Shown here: one piece after another, positions 50,616 through 58,714 of the stretch
Position numbering within the stretch: the first letter of the stretch is position 1
Layout: each line of letters opens with the position of its first letter
NCBI RefSeq assembly: GCF_003610255.1
Contig: NZ_RAPS01000001.1
Span: 1,240,001-1,304,000 of the forward strand
From: Streptomyces sp. TLI_171
Lineage (GTDB): Bacteria; Actinomycetota; Actinomycetes; Streptomycetales; Streptomycetaceae
Length of the DNA stretch: 64,000 nucleotides
Direction: 5' to 3'
Program-made: the position numbers and the translations under genes
Notes under the pieces: model-generated
Told to the model about the DNA's origin: nothing
The model's database searches: none
The model's input: the letters and a program-made list of their open reading frames with translations, nothing else

Positions 50616-51682
50616 CGGGCCCGCCCGGCGGGCTCGGTCTCCGGCTGCGGCTCGGTCGCGCCCTGAGGGAGCGTCAGCCCCCGGCCCAGGCCGGTGAGCA
50701 CGTCGCGGACGGCGCCGGCCAGGTCGAACCAGCGGTCCCGGTCGAGGGCCTGGTCGGCGTCGCAGAGCGCCGCCGCCGGGTCGGGGTGGATGTCGACCAG
50801 CAGGCCGTCCGCGCCGACCGCGGCGGCGGCCAGCGCCATCGGCTTGACCAGGTGGCGGTGGCCGGTGCCGTGGCTGGGGTCGACGATGACGGGCAGGTGG
50901 CTGCGGTGCTTGACCACCGCGACCGCGCCCAGGTCGAGGGTGAACCGGGTGGCCGGTTCGAAGGTCCGGATGCCGCGCTCGCACAGCACCACGTCGGGGT
51001 TGCCGGCGGCGAGCACGTACTCGGCGGCCTGCAGCCACTCGCCGACGGTGCAGCCGAAGCCGCGCTTGAGCACCACGGGGCGCCCGGCCCGGCCGACGGC
51101 CTTCAGCAGGCTGAAGTTCTGGGCGTTGCGGGTGCCGACCTGCAGCACGTCCGCGTACTCGGCGACCAGGTCGACGGTCGCCGGTTCGAGCACCTCGGTG
51201 ACCACCGGCAGGCCGGAGCGCTTCCCGGCCTCGGCCATGATCCGCAGGCCCTCCTCGCCCAGCCCCTGGAAGCTGTAGACCGAGCTGCGCGGCTTGTAGG
51301 CGCCGCCGCGCAGCGCGACCGCGCCGCCGGCCTTCGCCAGCTCCGCGGAGGCGGCCATCTGCTCCGGACTCTCGACCGCGCACGGCCCCGCGATCAGGGT
51401 GAAGTCGACGCCGCCGACGGTCGCCTGGCCGCCGAGCCGGACCAGCGACCCGAGCGGCGCGGCCGCCCGGTCGGTCAGCGGCGCGTCCGAGTGGTCGGCC
51501 AGCGTCCGCTGCACCAGCCCGGACTCGGCCAGCACCTCGGCGGCCACCGACCGGTCGTCCGGCACGTGCACCAGCAGTTGGTCGCCGACGCGGCAGATCA
51601 CTGCGCCGTGCGGCGTGGGCACGCGGGCGTGGATCCGCTCGCGCACCGCGTCCTCGTCGACAGCCCTGCAGACAAACAGCAC
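50612..51682 (-). CDS. 3-deoxy-7-phosphoheptulonate (DAHP) synthase, type I beta
   Basis: 356 aa; first step of the shikimate pathway. An N-terminal ferredoxin-like regulatory piece (about 1-70) precedes the barrel: FTLIAGPCAVESPEQM (about 93), LRGGAYKPRSSVYSFQGLG (about 123), VGTRNAQNFSLLK (about 180), VVLKRGFGCTVGEWL and IVDPSHGTGHRHLV (about 265). GPCAVES and KPRS are diagnostic. A pathway-specific copy is a strong sign that chorismate is the precursor. GTG start after AGGAG; 37-base gap to the SDR gene and overlap with the ThiO-like gene. Confidence 0.95.
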   Translation of the reverse strand: MLFVCRAVDEDAVRERIHARVPTPHGAVICRVGDQLLVHVPDDRSVAAEVLAESGLVQRTLADHSDAPLTDRAAAPLGSLVRLGGQATVGGVDFTLIAGPCAVESPEQMAASAELAKAGGAVALRGGAYKPRSSVYSFQGLGEEGLRIMAEAGKRSGLPVVTEVLEPATVDLVAEYADVLQVGTRNAQNFSLLKAVGRAGRPVVLKRGFGCTVGEWLQAAEYVLAAGNPDVVLCERGIRTFEPATRFTLDLGAVAVVKHRSHLPVIVDPSHGTGHRHLVKPMALAAAAVGADGLLVDIHPDPAAALCDADQALDRDRWFDLAGAVRDVLTGLGRGLTLPQGATEPQPETEPAGRAR

Positions 51683-51719
51683 CGGAACTCCTCTGTGAAC
51701 GTGGGTGGATGAGTGACGG

Positions 51720-52412
51720 TCAGTGCAGGAAGCGGCCGCCGTCGACGACCAGGGTCTGACCGGTGACGCCGGTGGCCGCGCCGATCGCGAACACCGTGTC
51801 GGCGACCTCCTCGGGCGTCACCACCCGCCGCAGCGCGGTGGAGGCCAGCAGGCCGGCCAGCACCTCGCCGGGCAGCGAGTCGGTCATCGCCGAGGCCACC
51901 GGGCCGGGCGCCACGCAGTTGACCCGGATGCCGCGCTCGCCGAGCTCGCGGGCGGCGGACCGGGTCAGGCCGACCACGGCGGCCTTGGCGGCGGCGTAGT
52001 GCGGGCCGAACGCGCCGCCGGTGAACGCGGCGACGCTGGACAGGTTCACCACCGCGCCGCGGGCCGCGGCCAGCGGGCCGAGCAGCTCGCGGGTGACGGT
52101 GAACGGCACCTCGACGTTCAGCTGCAGGGACTCCCGCCAGGCGGCGGTGCCCAGTTCGCCGAACGGCGTGGCCCGGGCCCCGCCGACGCAGTGCACCAGC
52201 AGGTCCACGCCCTCCCACGGCACGGCCGCGGCGAGTTCGGCCGGGCCGCTGTCGGCGGTCAGGTCCACCCGGACCGGGGTGACCGCGGGGTGCGCGAGCT
52301 CCGGTGGCCGGGAGTGGTACTGGGCCAGGACCTCCGCCCCGGCGGCCACCGCCCGGGCCACCACGGCGGTGCCGAGGTCGCCGGAGGCGCCGGTGACGAC
52401 CACGTGCTTCAT
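51720..52412 (-). CDS. Short-chain dehydrogenase/reductase
   Basis: 230-aa classical SDR (FabG-like). VVVTGASGDLGTAVVARA (nucleotide site), LVHCVGGARATPFGEL (NNAG-equivalent), VVNLSSVAAFTGGAFGPHYAAAKAAVVGL with Ser, Tyr and Lys of the triad (Tyr at about 146), and CVAPGPVASAM. Overlaps the acyl reductase gene by ATGA, suggesting that it acts on the aldehyde or alcohol that enzyme produces. Confidence 0.92.
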   Translation of the reverse strand: MKHVVVTGASGDLGTAVVARAVAAGAEVLAQYHSRPPELAHPAVTPVRVDLTADSGPAELAAAVPWEGVDLLVHCVGGARATPFGELGTAAWRESLQLNVEVPFTVTRELLGPLAAARGAVVNLSSVAAFTGGAFGPHYAAAKAAVVGLTRSAARELGERGIRVNCVAPGPVASAMTDSLPGEVLAGLLASTALRRVVTPEEVADTVFAIGAATGVTGQTLVVDGGRFLH

Positions 52413-53743
52413 GCGAGGGGCTCCTTGTCCGAGAGCAGCGCCTTGGGCTCCAGCAGGAAGTCCGCGAGGCTGCCGTCGTGCGGCAGTTGCGGGGCGCCGG
52501 TCCAGGGCGGCGTGCCGCCGATGACGACCCGTCGGACGCCGGGCTCGGCGAGCGCCTGCTCCGGCAGGTCGGGGTCGTCGCTGTAGAGGGAGAGCACCAG
52601 GGTCCGGCCGAACTGCCGCACCCCGTCGGCGGGCGCGTACGGCGCGACCACCACGAACGGGAACGGCAGTTCGGTGCCGATCGCCGGGTGCCGGGGGTCG
52701 GTGGTGCTGAGCACCACCGGGCGCCCGGCCCAGGTGCCGTCGGGCAGCGGGGCCGGCCCGTCGCCCGCGGTGTGCCGGCGCAGGCCGTCGCGCTCCAGGT
52801 CGGCGACGGCGCGCCGCAGTTGGGCGGCCTGGGTGGCGGAGAAGACCGGCAGCACGGCCTCCGCCCGCGCCGCCGGGTGGGACGGCAGGGCGTCCAGCCG
52901 GGCGGCCAGCGCGTCGGCGGTCTCCGCCGGGGAGCCCGCGGTGCGGATCACCGAGGTGTTGGCGCACCGGACGCCGGCGTCCGCGGCGACCGCGTGGGCC
53001 AGCGCGTCCAGGGTGTCGGGCGACAGCGGCCGGTCCAGCAGGGCGGCGCTGCGCCCGGGCCCGCGGGTCAGCACCGAGGGCCGGTGCTCCCAGCGGGCCA
53101 CCGCACTCGGCCCGCCGTAGACGATGCCCAGGTCGGTGGCCTCCAGCAGGCGCTCGCCGAGCCCGTGGTCGCCGGGCAGCACGGCCAGGGTGTGCCCGGG
53201 CAGGCCGGCGGCCAGCAGGGCCGCCGCGAGGCGGAACGGCGTGAACGGGTCGCGGGTGCCGGGCCGGACCAGCACGCCGTAGCCGACCGACAGCGCCCGG
53301 GCCCAGGTCAGGTGCGGGTCGACGTGGTTGGACGGGGTGACGACGCCGAGCGTCCGTCCGCGCGGCACCCAGCGCACGCCCGGGGCGGGCGCCGGGAGTT
53401 GCCGGGAGGTACTCTCCGCCAGCCGGGCCAGGCCGGCGCGGACGCTGCGCAGGCCGTCGGCGACCACCCGGTCCGGCAGGCCGGTCGCGGCGACCACCCG
53501 GGCCCGGTAGGACTCGGCGCTCTCGCCGGCCAGTTCGGCTTCGGCGAACAGCGCGCCGGCCCGCTCGAACACCTCGGGCGGGACGGCCGTGCCGCGCACC
53601 CGCCGCATGGCGAGGTGCAGCAGCAGGGTCGGGGAGACGCCGACCCGGGCCAGCGGCGCGCCGTCGGCGCCGTGCAGGTCCACGGTCTCGTCGCAGGCGA
53701 GGTGTTCGCCGGCGACCAGCGGCTGCAGGGTGGGGGTGGTCAC
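52409..53743 (-). CDS. LuxC/EhpG-like acyl reductase (aldehyde-dehydrogenase fold)
   Basis: 444 aa. NADPH-dependent reduction of an activated acid to an aldehyde. Visible: WVPRGRTLGVVTPSNHVDPHLTWARALSVGYGVLVRPGTRDPFTP, in outline (cofactor-binding half), and AVAADAGVRCANTSVIRTAG at about 255 with the catalytic Cys. Typical of acyl-CoA/acyl-enzyme reductases such as LuxC and of EhpG from griseoluteic acid synthesis. The GTG shares one base with the stop of the upstream adenylating enzyme, so the two work as a carboxylate-reductase pair. Confidence 0.85.
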   Translation of the reverse strand: MTTPTLQPLVAGEHLACDETVDLHGADGAPLARVGVSPTLLLHLAMRRVRGTAVPPEVFERAGALFAEAELAGESAESYRARVVAATGLPDRVVADGLRSVRAGLARLAESTSRQLPAPAPGVRWVPRGRTLGVVTPSNHVDPHLTWARALSVGYGVLVRPGTRDPFTPFRLAAALLAAGLPGHTLAVLPGDHGLGERLLEATDLGIVYGGPSAVARWEHRPSVLTRGPGRSAALLDRPLSPDTLDALAHAVAADAGVRCANTSVIRTAGSPAETADALAARLDALPSHPAARAEAVLPVFSATQAAQLRRAVADLERDGLRRHTAGDGPAPLPDGTWAGRPVVLSTTDPRHPAIGTELPFPFVVVAPYAPADGVRQFGRTLVLSLYSDDPDLPEQALAEPGVRRVVIGGTPPWTGAPQLPHDGSLADFLLEPKALLSDKEPLA

Positions 53744-54801
53744 TAGTACACGCCCTCGATCACCTGGGCGCCGGCCGTCGCCCGGTAGGGCTGCAAGTCG
53801 GCGAGGTCGTCGCCGGTCGCGTCGCCGTCGGCGGGGGCGATCCGGACGGCGGTGTCGCGCTCGGCGACGTTCGGCAGGAACAGGTCCTTGGTCAGCAGGT
53901 GGACCAGGACCCGGCCGCGCTCGCCGGGGGCGACCCGCTCCCCCGTGCCGGGGTCGACGACCTCGACCACCGAGCGGGGCCGGAAGGTGCGGAACACGCA
54001 CGGGTGGGTGTCCCCGGGCAGCGGCGGGCGCTGCGGGGCGATGCCCATCAGGCTGTTGCCGTAGATCCCGCGCACCTCGGCGTTCGGGAAGAACTCGGTC
54101 TGCAGCAGTCGCAGGGCGGTGCCGCTGATGCTGGTGCCGCTCCAGATGATGCCGGTGACCCGGTCGGCCAGCAGCCGGTAGAGCCGGTCGCGGGCGCACA
54201 GCGCCTCCAGCACGGGCGGGGTGATGAACAGCACCCGGACGTCCTGGGACTCGGCGATGATCTCCACCTGGTCGAGGACGTGCTGCACGTACTCGTCGGC
54301 GAGCGGGCGCCGGTCGGTGCGGATCAGCAGCTTCACCCAGCGCGGGTCGAAGTCGACGGTGAGGAACTTGGCGCCGCGCAGCTGGGCGAGCCGGCGCACC
54401 GAGCGGCCGACGATGTGCGGGCCGGTCGGGCCGACGTGCAGCCAGTGGCCGCCGCCGCCGAACGCGGGCAGCACCGTCTCGACCCAGTCGACGCCCTCCT
54501 GCCGGGACAGGTGCTCGACGACCCGCTTGGGCGCGCCGAGCGTGCCGCCGGACTCGTAGACCTCGTACGGGAGGTGGGCGGAGCCGGCCGGGACCAGGTC
54601 GTCGACCGGGACGGTGCGCAGCTCGTCGCTCAGGTCGGGGAACTTCCGCAGGTCGGCGAAGCCGTGCACGTCGCGGAGCGGGTCGAAGCCGAGGCCGTCC
54701 AGGCGCTTCAGCCAGAACGGCGAGCCGGTGGCGGGGCTGAAGTGCCAGCGCAGCACGGACTGCAGGTGCTCGGTGGCGGCGGTGTCCTGACGGTCGGTCA
54801 T
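53743..54801 (-). CDS. EhpF/LuxE-like adenylate-forming enzyme (aryl-carboxylate activation)
   Basis: 352 aa, short for an AMP ligase: like LuxE and EhpF, it appears to lack the usual mobile C-terminal domain. Visible: PYEVYESGGTLGAPKRVV at about 78 (phosphate-binding loop equivalent), WLHVGPTGPHIVG, IIWSGTSISGTALRLLQTEFFPNAEVRGIYGNSLMGIAP, in outline (adenine-binding), and ERGRVLVHLLTKDLFLPNVAERDTA. It should form an acyl-AMP for the neighbouring acyl reductase. Its ATG overlaps the TrpG stop, placing it right after anthranilate synthase. Confidence 0.82.
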   Translation of the reverse strand: MTDRQDTAATEHLQSVLRWHFSPATGSPFWLKRLDGLGFDPLRDVHGFADLRKFPDLSDELRTVPVDDLVPAGSAHLPYEVYESGGTLGAPKRVVEHLSRQEGVDWVETVLPAFGGGGHWLHVGPTGPHIVGRSVRRLAQLRGAKFLTVDFDPRWVKLLIRTDRRPLADEYVQHVLDQVEIIAESQDVRVLFITPPVLEALCARDRLYRLLADRVTGIIWSGTSISGTALRLLQTEFFPNAEVRGIYGNSLMGIAPQRPPLPGDTHPCVFRTFRPRSVVEVVDPGTGERVAPGERGRVLVHLLTKDLFLPNVAERDTAVRIAPADGDATGDDLADLQPYRATAGAQVIEGVY

Positions 54802-55379
54802 GCCGGCACCCGCTCGGCTGCCCGCAGCGCGTTCGCGACCATGTCGAGGCCCCTCTCGGTGAACAGTGATTCCGGATGGAACTGCACGCCCTCGATCGGC
54901 AGTTCGCGGTGGCGCAGGCCCATCACCTCGCCGTTCTCGGTCCAGGCGGTGACCTGCAGCTCGTCCGGCACGGAGGCCGGGTCGACGGTCAGCGAGTGGT
55001 ACCGGGTGACCTCCAGCGGGCTGGGCAGCCCGGCGAACGCGCCGACGCCCTCGTGCAGCACGGGGCTGAGCTTGCCGTGCATGGGCACCGCGGCCCGCAC
55101 CACGCGGGCGCCGAACGCCTCGGCGATGCACTGGTGGCCGAGGCAGACGCCGAGGATCGGCACCTGGTGCTCGCGGTCGCGGATCAGGTCGAGCGAGATC
55201 CCGGCGTCCTGCGGCCCGCCCGGGCCGGGCGAGATCAGGATCAGGCTCGGGTCGAGCCCGACGACCTCCTCGACGGTCAGGTCGTTGTTGCGGACCACCC
55301 GGCACTCGTGGCCGAGTTGGCCCGCGTACTGGGCGAGGTTGTAGACGAAGGAGTCGTAGTTGTCGATGATGACGATCAC
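54798..55379 (-). CDS. trpG: Anthranilate synthase glutamine amidotransferase component
   Basis: 193-aa class I glutaminase: IIDNYDSFVYNLAQY start, SPGPGGPQDAG (oxyanion), ILGVCLGHQCIAEAFGA with the nucleophile Cys at about 82, YHSLTVDPASVP, and GVQFHPESLFTERG with the His-Glu pair. Supplies ammonia to the adjacent component I. GTG start overlaps the component I stop (GTGA). A cluster copy rather than the tryptophan-operon one, judging by neighbours. Confidence 0.95.
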   Translation of the reverse strand: MIVIIDNYDSFVYNLAQYAGQLGHECRVVRNNDLTVEEVVGLDPSLILISPGPGGPQDAGISLDLIRDREHQVPILGVCLGHQCIAEAFGARVVRAAVPMHGKLSPVLHEGVGAFAGLPSPLEVTRYHSLTVDPASVPDELQVTAWTENGEVMGLRHRELPIEGVQFHPESLFTERGLDMVANALRAAERVPA

Positions 55380-56761
55380 GGGTGAACCCCCGGTCCGAGG
55401 CTGACGGCGGCGGCGCGGGCGGCGGCCCGGAGCTTCGCCACGCACTCCTCGCGTTCGGCGGCCGGGTCGGAGTCGTGGACGATTCCGCTGCCGGCCTGCA
55501 GGTGCAGTTCGCCCTGGTGCAGGACGAGTGCGCGGATGGTCAGGTAGAGGTCGGCGTGGTGGACGCCGAAGGAGCCGACCGCGCCGGAGTAGAGGCCGCG
55601 GCCGACGGGTTCGAGCTCGTCGATGATCTCGATCGCCCGGACCTTGGGGGCGCCGGTCATGGTGCCGGCGGGGAAGCTGGCGCGCAGCAGGTCGTCGGTG
55701 CGGCACTCGGGGCGCAGGAGTCCGTGCACGTCCGAGGTCAAGTGCATGACGTGGGAGTACCGTTCGACCTCCATCAGCCGCGGCACCCGGACGCTGCGCG
55801 GCACGCAGACCCGCCCGAGGTCGTTGCGGGCGAGGTCGACCAGCATCCGGTGCTCGGCCAGCTCCTTCTCCGAGCCGATCAGGTCGCGCTCGGCCGCCAG
55901 GTCCGCGGCCCGGTCGGCGCCGCGCGGCCGGGTGCCGGCCAGCGGGCGGATCAGCACGTCCCGGTCGGTGAGCGTGACGCACGGCTCCGGCGAGGCCCCG
56001 ACCACCTCGAAGTCCCCGCCGCGGTACCAGAAGTGGTACGGCGAGCGGTTGAACTCGGCCAGCCGCTGGTACACCGTCAGGCCGTCCGCCTCGCCCGGCG
56101 CCGAGTACCGCACCGAGAGCACCACCTGGAAGATGTCGCCGGCCAGGATGTACTCCTTGGCCCGGCGCACCGCCTCCAGGTACTCGTCCGGCCCGTGCCC
56201 GAACGCGCCCGCGCCGACCCGGGCGGCCGCCGCCGGGAACCGCCCGGCCCCGGCCAGCACCCGCTCGACCCGCTCGGCGGCCGCCCGGGCCGCCGCCGCG
56301 GTCGCGCCCCGGCCGACCACCGTGGTCCCGGCCCCGTCGAAGCGGACCAGCACCTCGGGCAGGAACAGGTCGTAGGTCGGCAGCGCCGACGGCTGCAGGG
56401 TGAGCCGCTCGAAGCCGGTGACCGCGTCGTAGCCGATGCACCCGTACCAGCTGAGCTCGTCGGGCTCCGCGCCCGGCTCGAACTCCAGGCCGGCCAGGAA
56501 GTCGACCGCCGCGGTGACCGGGTCGGGCGCCGACGGCCCGGGCCCGGCCCGGTGCGCGACCGCCAGCTCGCCGACGGCGAGCAGCACGACGGGCTCCGCC
56601 GCGGTGGCCCGGCAGCTGAGCATGATGCGGTCCGCGCCGCGCAGCGCGGCCGCGGCGACGACCGGGTCCAGGTCGGGCCCGGGCAGCTCGCAGCGGTGCA
56701 CGAGGTCGCCGGCCCGCAGCCCGCTGCGCAGGAAGGCGGGTGACTCGACGGTGGCGGTCAT
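55376..56761 (-). CDS. trpE: Anthranilate synthase component I family protein
   Basis: 461 aa. Chorismate-utilising fold: WYGCIGYDAVTGFERL, EYILAGDIFQVVLSVRYSA, YHFWYRGGDFEVVGASPEP, IRPLAGTRPRG, ELAEHRMLVDLARNDLGRVC, YSHVMHLTSDVHG and FPAGTMTGAPKVRAIEIIDELEPVGRGLYSGAVG in order. In this family PLAGT (Ala, not Lys as in aminodeoxychorismate synthase) favours anthranilate or ADIC formation. Shorter at the N-terminus than feedback-sensitive TrpE; Trp inhibition may be lost. Gap of one base to the cyclase-like gene. Confidence 0.9.
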   Translation of the reverse strand: MTATVESPAFLRSGLRAGDLVHRCELPGPDLDPVVAAAALRGADRIMLSCRATAAEPVVLLAVGELAVAHRAGPGPSAPDPVTAAVDFLAGLEFEPGAEPDELSWYGCIGYDAVTGFERLTLQPSALPTYDLFLPEVLVRFDGAGTTVVGRGATAAAARAAAERVERVLAGAGRFPAAAARVGAGAFGHGPDEYLEAVRRAKEYILAGDIFQVVLSVRYSAPGEADGLTVYQRLAEFNRSPYHFWYRGGDFEVVGASPEPCVTLTDRDVLIRPLAGTRPRGADRAADLAAERDLIGSEKELAEHRMLVDLARNDLGRVCVPRSVRVPRLMEVERYSHVMHLTSDVHGLLRPECRTDDLLRASFPAGTMTGAPKVRAIEIIDELEPVGRGLYSGAVGSFGVHHADLYLTIRALVLHQGELHLQAGSGIVHDSDPAAEREECVAKLRAAARAAAVSLGPGVHP

Positions 56762-56762
56762 C

Positions 56763-57455
56763 TCAGCGACCCGCCCCGGGGATCGCCGCGTCCGGGTACT
56801 CCACCGCCACCACGCGGGCCGGTGCGGCCTCCACGCCGGAGACCTTGATCGGCAGCGCGATCAGCTGCACCACCGACTGCTCCAGCTCGTGCAGGTTGGT
56901 GATGTACTCCAGGATCGGGATGCCGGCCGCCAGCAGCGCGTGGTGCACCGGCGATTCGGCGTCGCCCGGGCGCTCGGTCAGGCAGTCGAAGCCGACCAGC
57001 GAGGCGCCGTGCTCGATCGCCCACTGCGCGGCCGAGGGGGTCAGATACGGCGGGCGGTCCCAGTAGTCCGCGGCGCCCCAGTTGTGGCGGAGGTAGTCGG
57101 TGCGGATCAGCAGCCGGTCGCCCGGGGTCCACACCTCGCCGACCGCCTTGTCCAGGTCCTCGCCGGTGACCGGCTCCAGGTCGCCCTTGTGCGAGAGGTC
57201 CGCGACGCAGGCCCGGCCGATCAGGGTCTCCAGCGGGACGTCCTCGATGCCCTCGGTGTCCGGGTAGAAGTGCAGCTTGTACTCCACGTGCGTCCCGTTG
57301 TGCGGGAAGATGTGCAGCGTCGAGAAGGTGCGGTTGGTGCCGTACGGGTCGGTCTCCGGGGTCATCGCCCGGTCGAAGCTGAACTGCGGGAACCAGTCCG
57401 CCGGGTAGGACGGCATGCCCTCGTAGAAGCCGTGGGTAAGGTCGACAATGCGCAT
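56763..57455 (-). CDS. Cyclase-family / kynurenine-formamidase-like metal hydrolase
   Basis: 230 aa. IVDLTHGFYEGMPSYP start, IFPHNGTHVEYKLHFYPDTEGIED at about 50-70 (the HxGTHxD metal motif, here with Glu in place of Asp), GDRLLIRTDYL, and HHALLAAGIPILEYITNLHEL at about 170. Members hydrolyse formylkynurenine, isatin or cyclic amides. Next to anthranilate synthase it could open or close an anthranilate-derived amide; it could also recover anthranilate from kynurenine derivatives. ATG at 57455. Confidence 0.85.
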   Translation of the reverse strand: MRIVDLTHGFYEGMPSYPADWFPQFSFDRAMTPETDPYGTNRTFSTLHIFPHNGTHVEYKLHFYPDTEGIEDVPLETLIGRACVADLSHKGDLEPVTGEDLDKAVGEVWTPGDRLLIRTDYLRHNWGAADYWDRPPYLTPSAAQWAIEHGASLVGFDCLTERPGDAESPVHHALLAAGIPILEYITNLHELEQSVVQLIALPIKVSGVEAAPARVVAVEYPDAAIPGAGR

Positions 57456-57469
57456 GGTCAGCCGTTCTG

Positions 57470-58714
57470 CTAGTGGTGGTCGACGTCGTAGAAGCCGGCT
57501 CCGTCGAGGTACCTGACGGTGTTGAGGTCGCGTTGCAGGACGCCCTCGGACTCGTGGTGCAGCGTGACGGTCAGCGGGTAGGTCATGTCGTTCACGGTGG
57601 GCCGCAGCGCGCCGCCGGGCTCGACGAAGGTCCGCAGGGCGCGGAAGCTCGGCAGCGCCTCGATCTGCTCCACGCCGCGGTAGCCGCGCAGCGTGCCCTC
57701 GAACGGCGAGGCCAGCGCCGACCAGGCGAAGTGGTGCTTCAGCCGGTACGGCGTCCCGCAGCGCTCGTCGAAGCGCTCCGGCCGGACGAAGCTGTCGACG
57801 GTCCACTCCAGCTGGGCCTCGCCGATCGCCTCGGCCGCGTAGTACGGCAGTTCGCCGCCGGAGATCCGCGCGCCGACCTCGACCAGGCAGGGCCCGTCCG
57901 GCGTCAGCTTGATCTCCAGGTGGGCGGGCCCGAACCGGATGCCGAGGGCGTCCAGCACGTCGAAGGCGTAGCGGGTCAGCGCCGTCAGCTCGGGCGCGTC
58001 CGAGGCCAGCAGGACGCTCTCCACCAGCAGGTCGGTGATCCCGTTGACCGTCAGCCGGCCGGATCCCCAGCAGTCGGTGACGTGGTGCCGGCCGGCCCGG
58101 CTGACGGTGTTGACGATGTACTCCGCGCCGACCAGGTACTCCTGCGCGACCGCGCCGAGGTTCGGCAGCGAGAAGATGTTCTCCCGCCCCATGATCCCGG
58201 CGAGCGCCGCGGCGGACTGCTCGGGGGTGTCGCAGAAGGTCACGCCGTCGCCGGCGGCGCTGCGCAGCGGCTTGACCACGATCCGGCCGCCGACCTCGCG
58301 GTGCCAGGCGCGCAGTTCCTCGGCGTCGGACACGTGGGCCTGGCGCGGCGCCCGCAGGCCGGCGGCGGCCACCTGCTCGATCATCCGGAACTTGTCCCGG
58401 CGGGTCTCGCTGAGCTTGCTGCCGTTGCTGTCCAGCCCCAGCAACTCGCTGATCTCGTCGGCGAGTTCGACGCCCAGTTCGCTGCCGGTGAGGACCGCGA
58501 CGGGCTGGTACTCGGCCAGCTCCGCAAGGGTCTGCCCGACGTCGCCGCGGTGCACCACGTTGGCCACGTAGCCGTCCAGGTCCAGCGGACCGCGGTACAC
58601 CAGCGGCACCTCGGGCGTGCTCTGCAGCCGCACGCAGCGGTACCCGGCCGCCAGGAACGCCGGCGGCAGGCCCCGCGCGGGGGCGTACGGATCGACCAGC
58701 ACGACATGCTTCAT
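57470..58714 (-). CDS. ATP-grasp ligase 1
   Basis: 414-aa ATP-grasp enzyme: a preATP-grasp domain (about 1-110), RDKFRMIEQVAAAGLRAP, RIVVKPLRSAAGDGV at about 148 (ATP-binding Lys), AQEYLVGAEYIVNTVSRAG, and FGPAHLEIKLTPDGPCLVEVGARISGGELPYY, in outline (metal-binding Glu and Asn-like residues near 280). Resembles L-amino-acid ligases of natural-product pathways that join a carboxylate to an amine through an acyl phosphate. Overlaps ATP-grasp ligase 2 by ATGA. Confidence 0.88.
   Translation of the reverse strand: MKHVVLVDPYAPARGLPPAFLAAGYRCVRLQSTPEVPLVYRGPLDLDGYVANVVHRGDVGQTLAELAEYQPVAVLTGSELGVELADEISELLGLDSNGSKLSETRRDKFRMIEQVAAAGLRAPRQAHVSDAEELRAWHREVGGRIVVKPLRSAAGDGVTFCDTPEQSAAALAGIMGRENIFSLPNLGAVAQEYLVGAEYIVNTVSRAGRHHVTDCWGSGRLTVNGITDLLVESVLLASDAPELTALTRYAFDVLDALGIRFGPAHLEIKLTPDGPCLVEVGARISGGELPYYAAEAIGEAQLEWTVDSFVRPERFDERCGTPYRLKHHFAWSALASPFEGTLRGYRGVEQIEALPSFRALRTFVEPGGALRPTVNDMTYPLTVTLHHESEGVLQRDLNTVRYLDGAGFYDVDHH

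Noticed and set aside
52409..56761. Phenazine cluster, because of anthranilate-synthase-like, EhpF-like and DAHP synthase genes
   Set aside because: PhzA/B, PhzD, PhzF and PhzG are all missing; the TrpE and TrpG proteins are separate, not a PhzE fusion.
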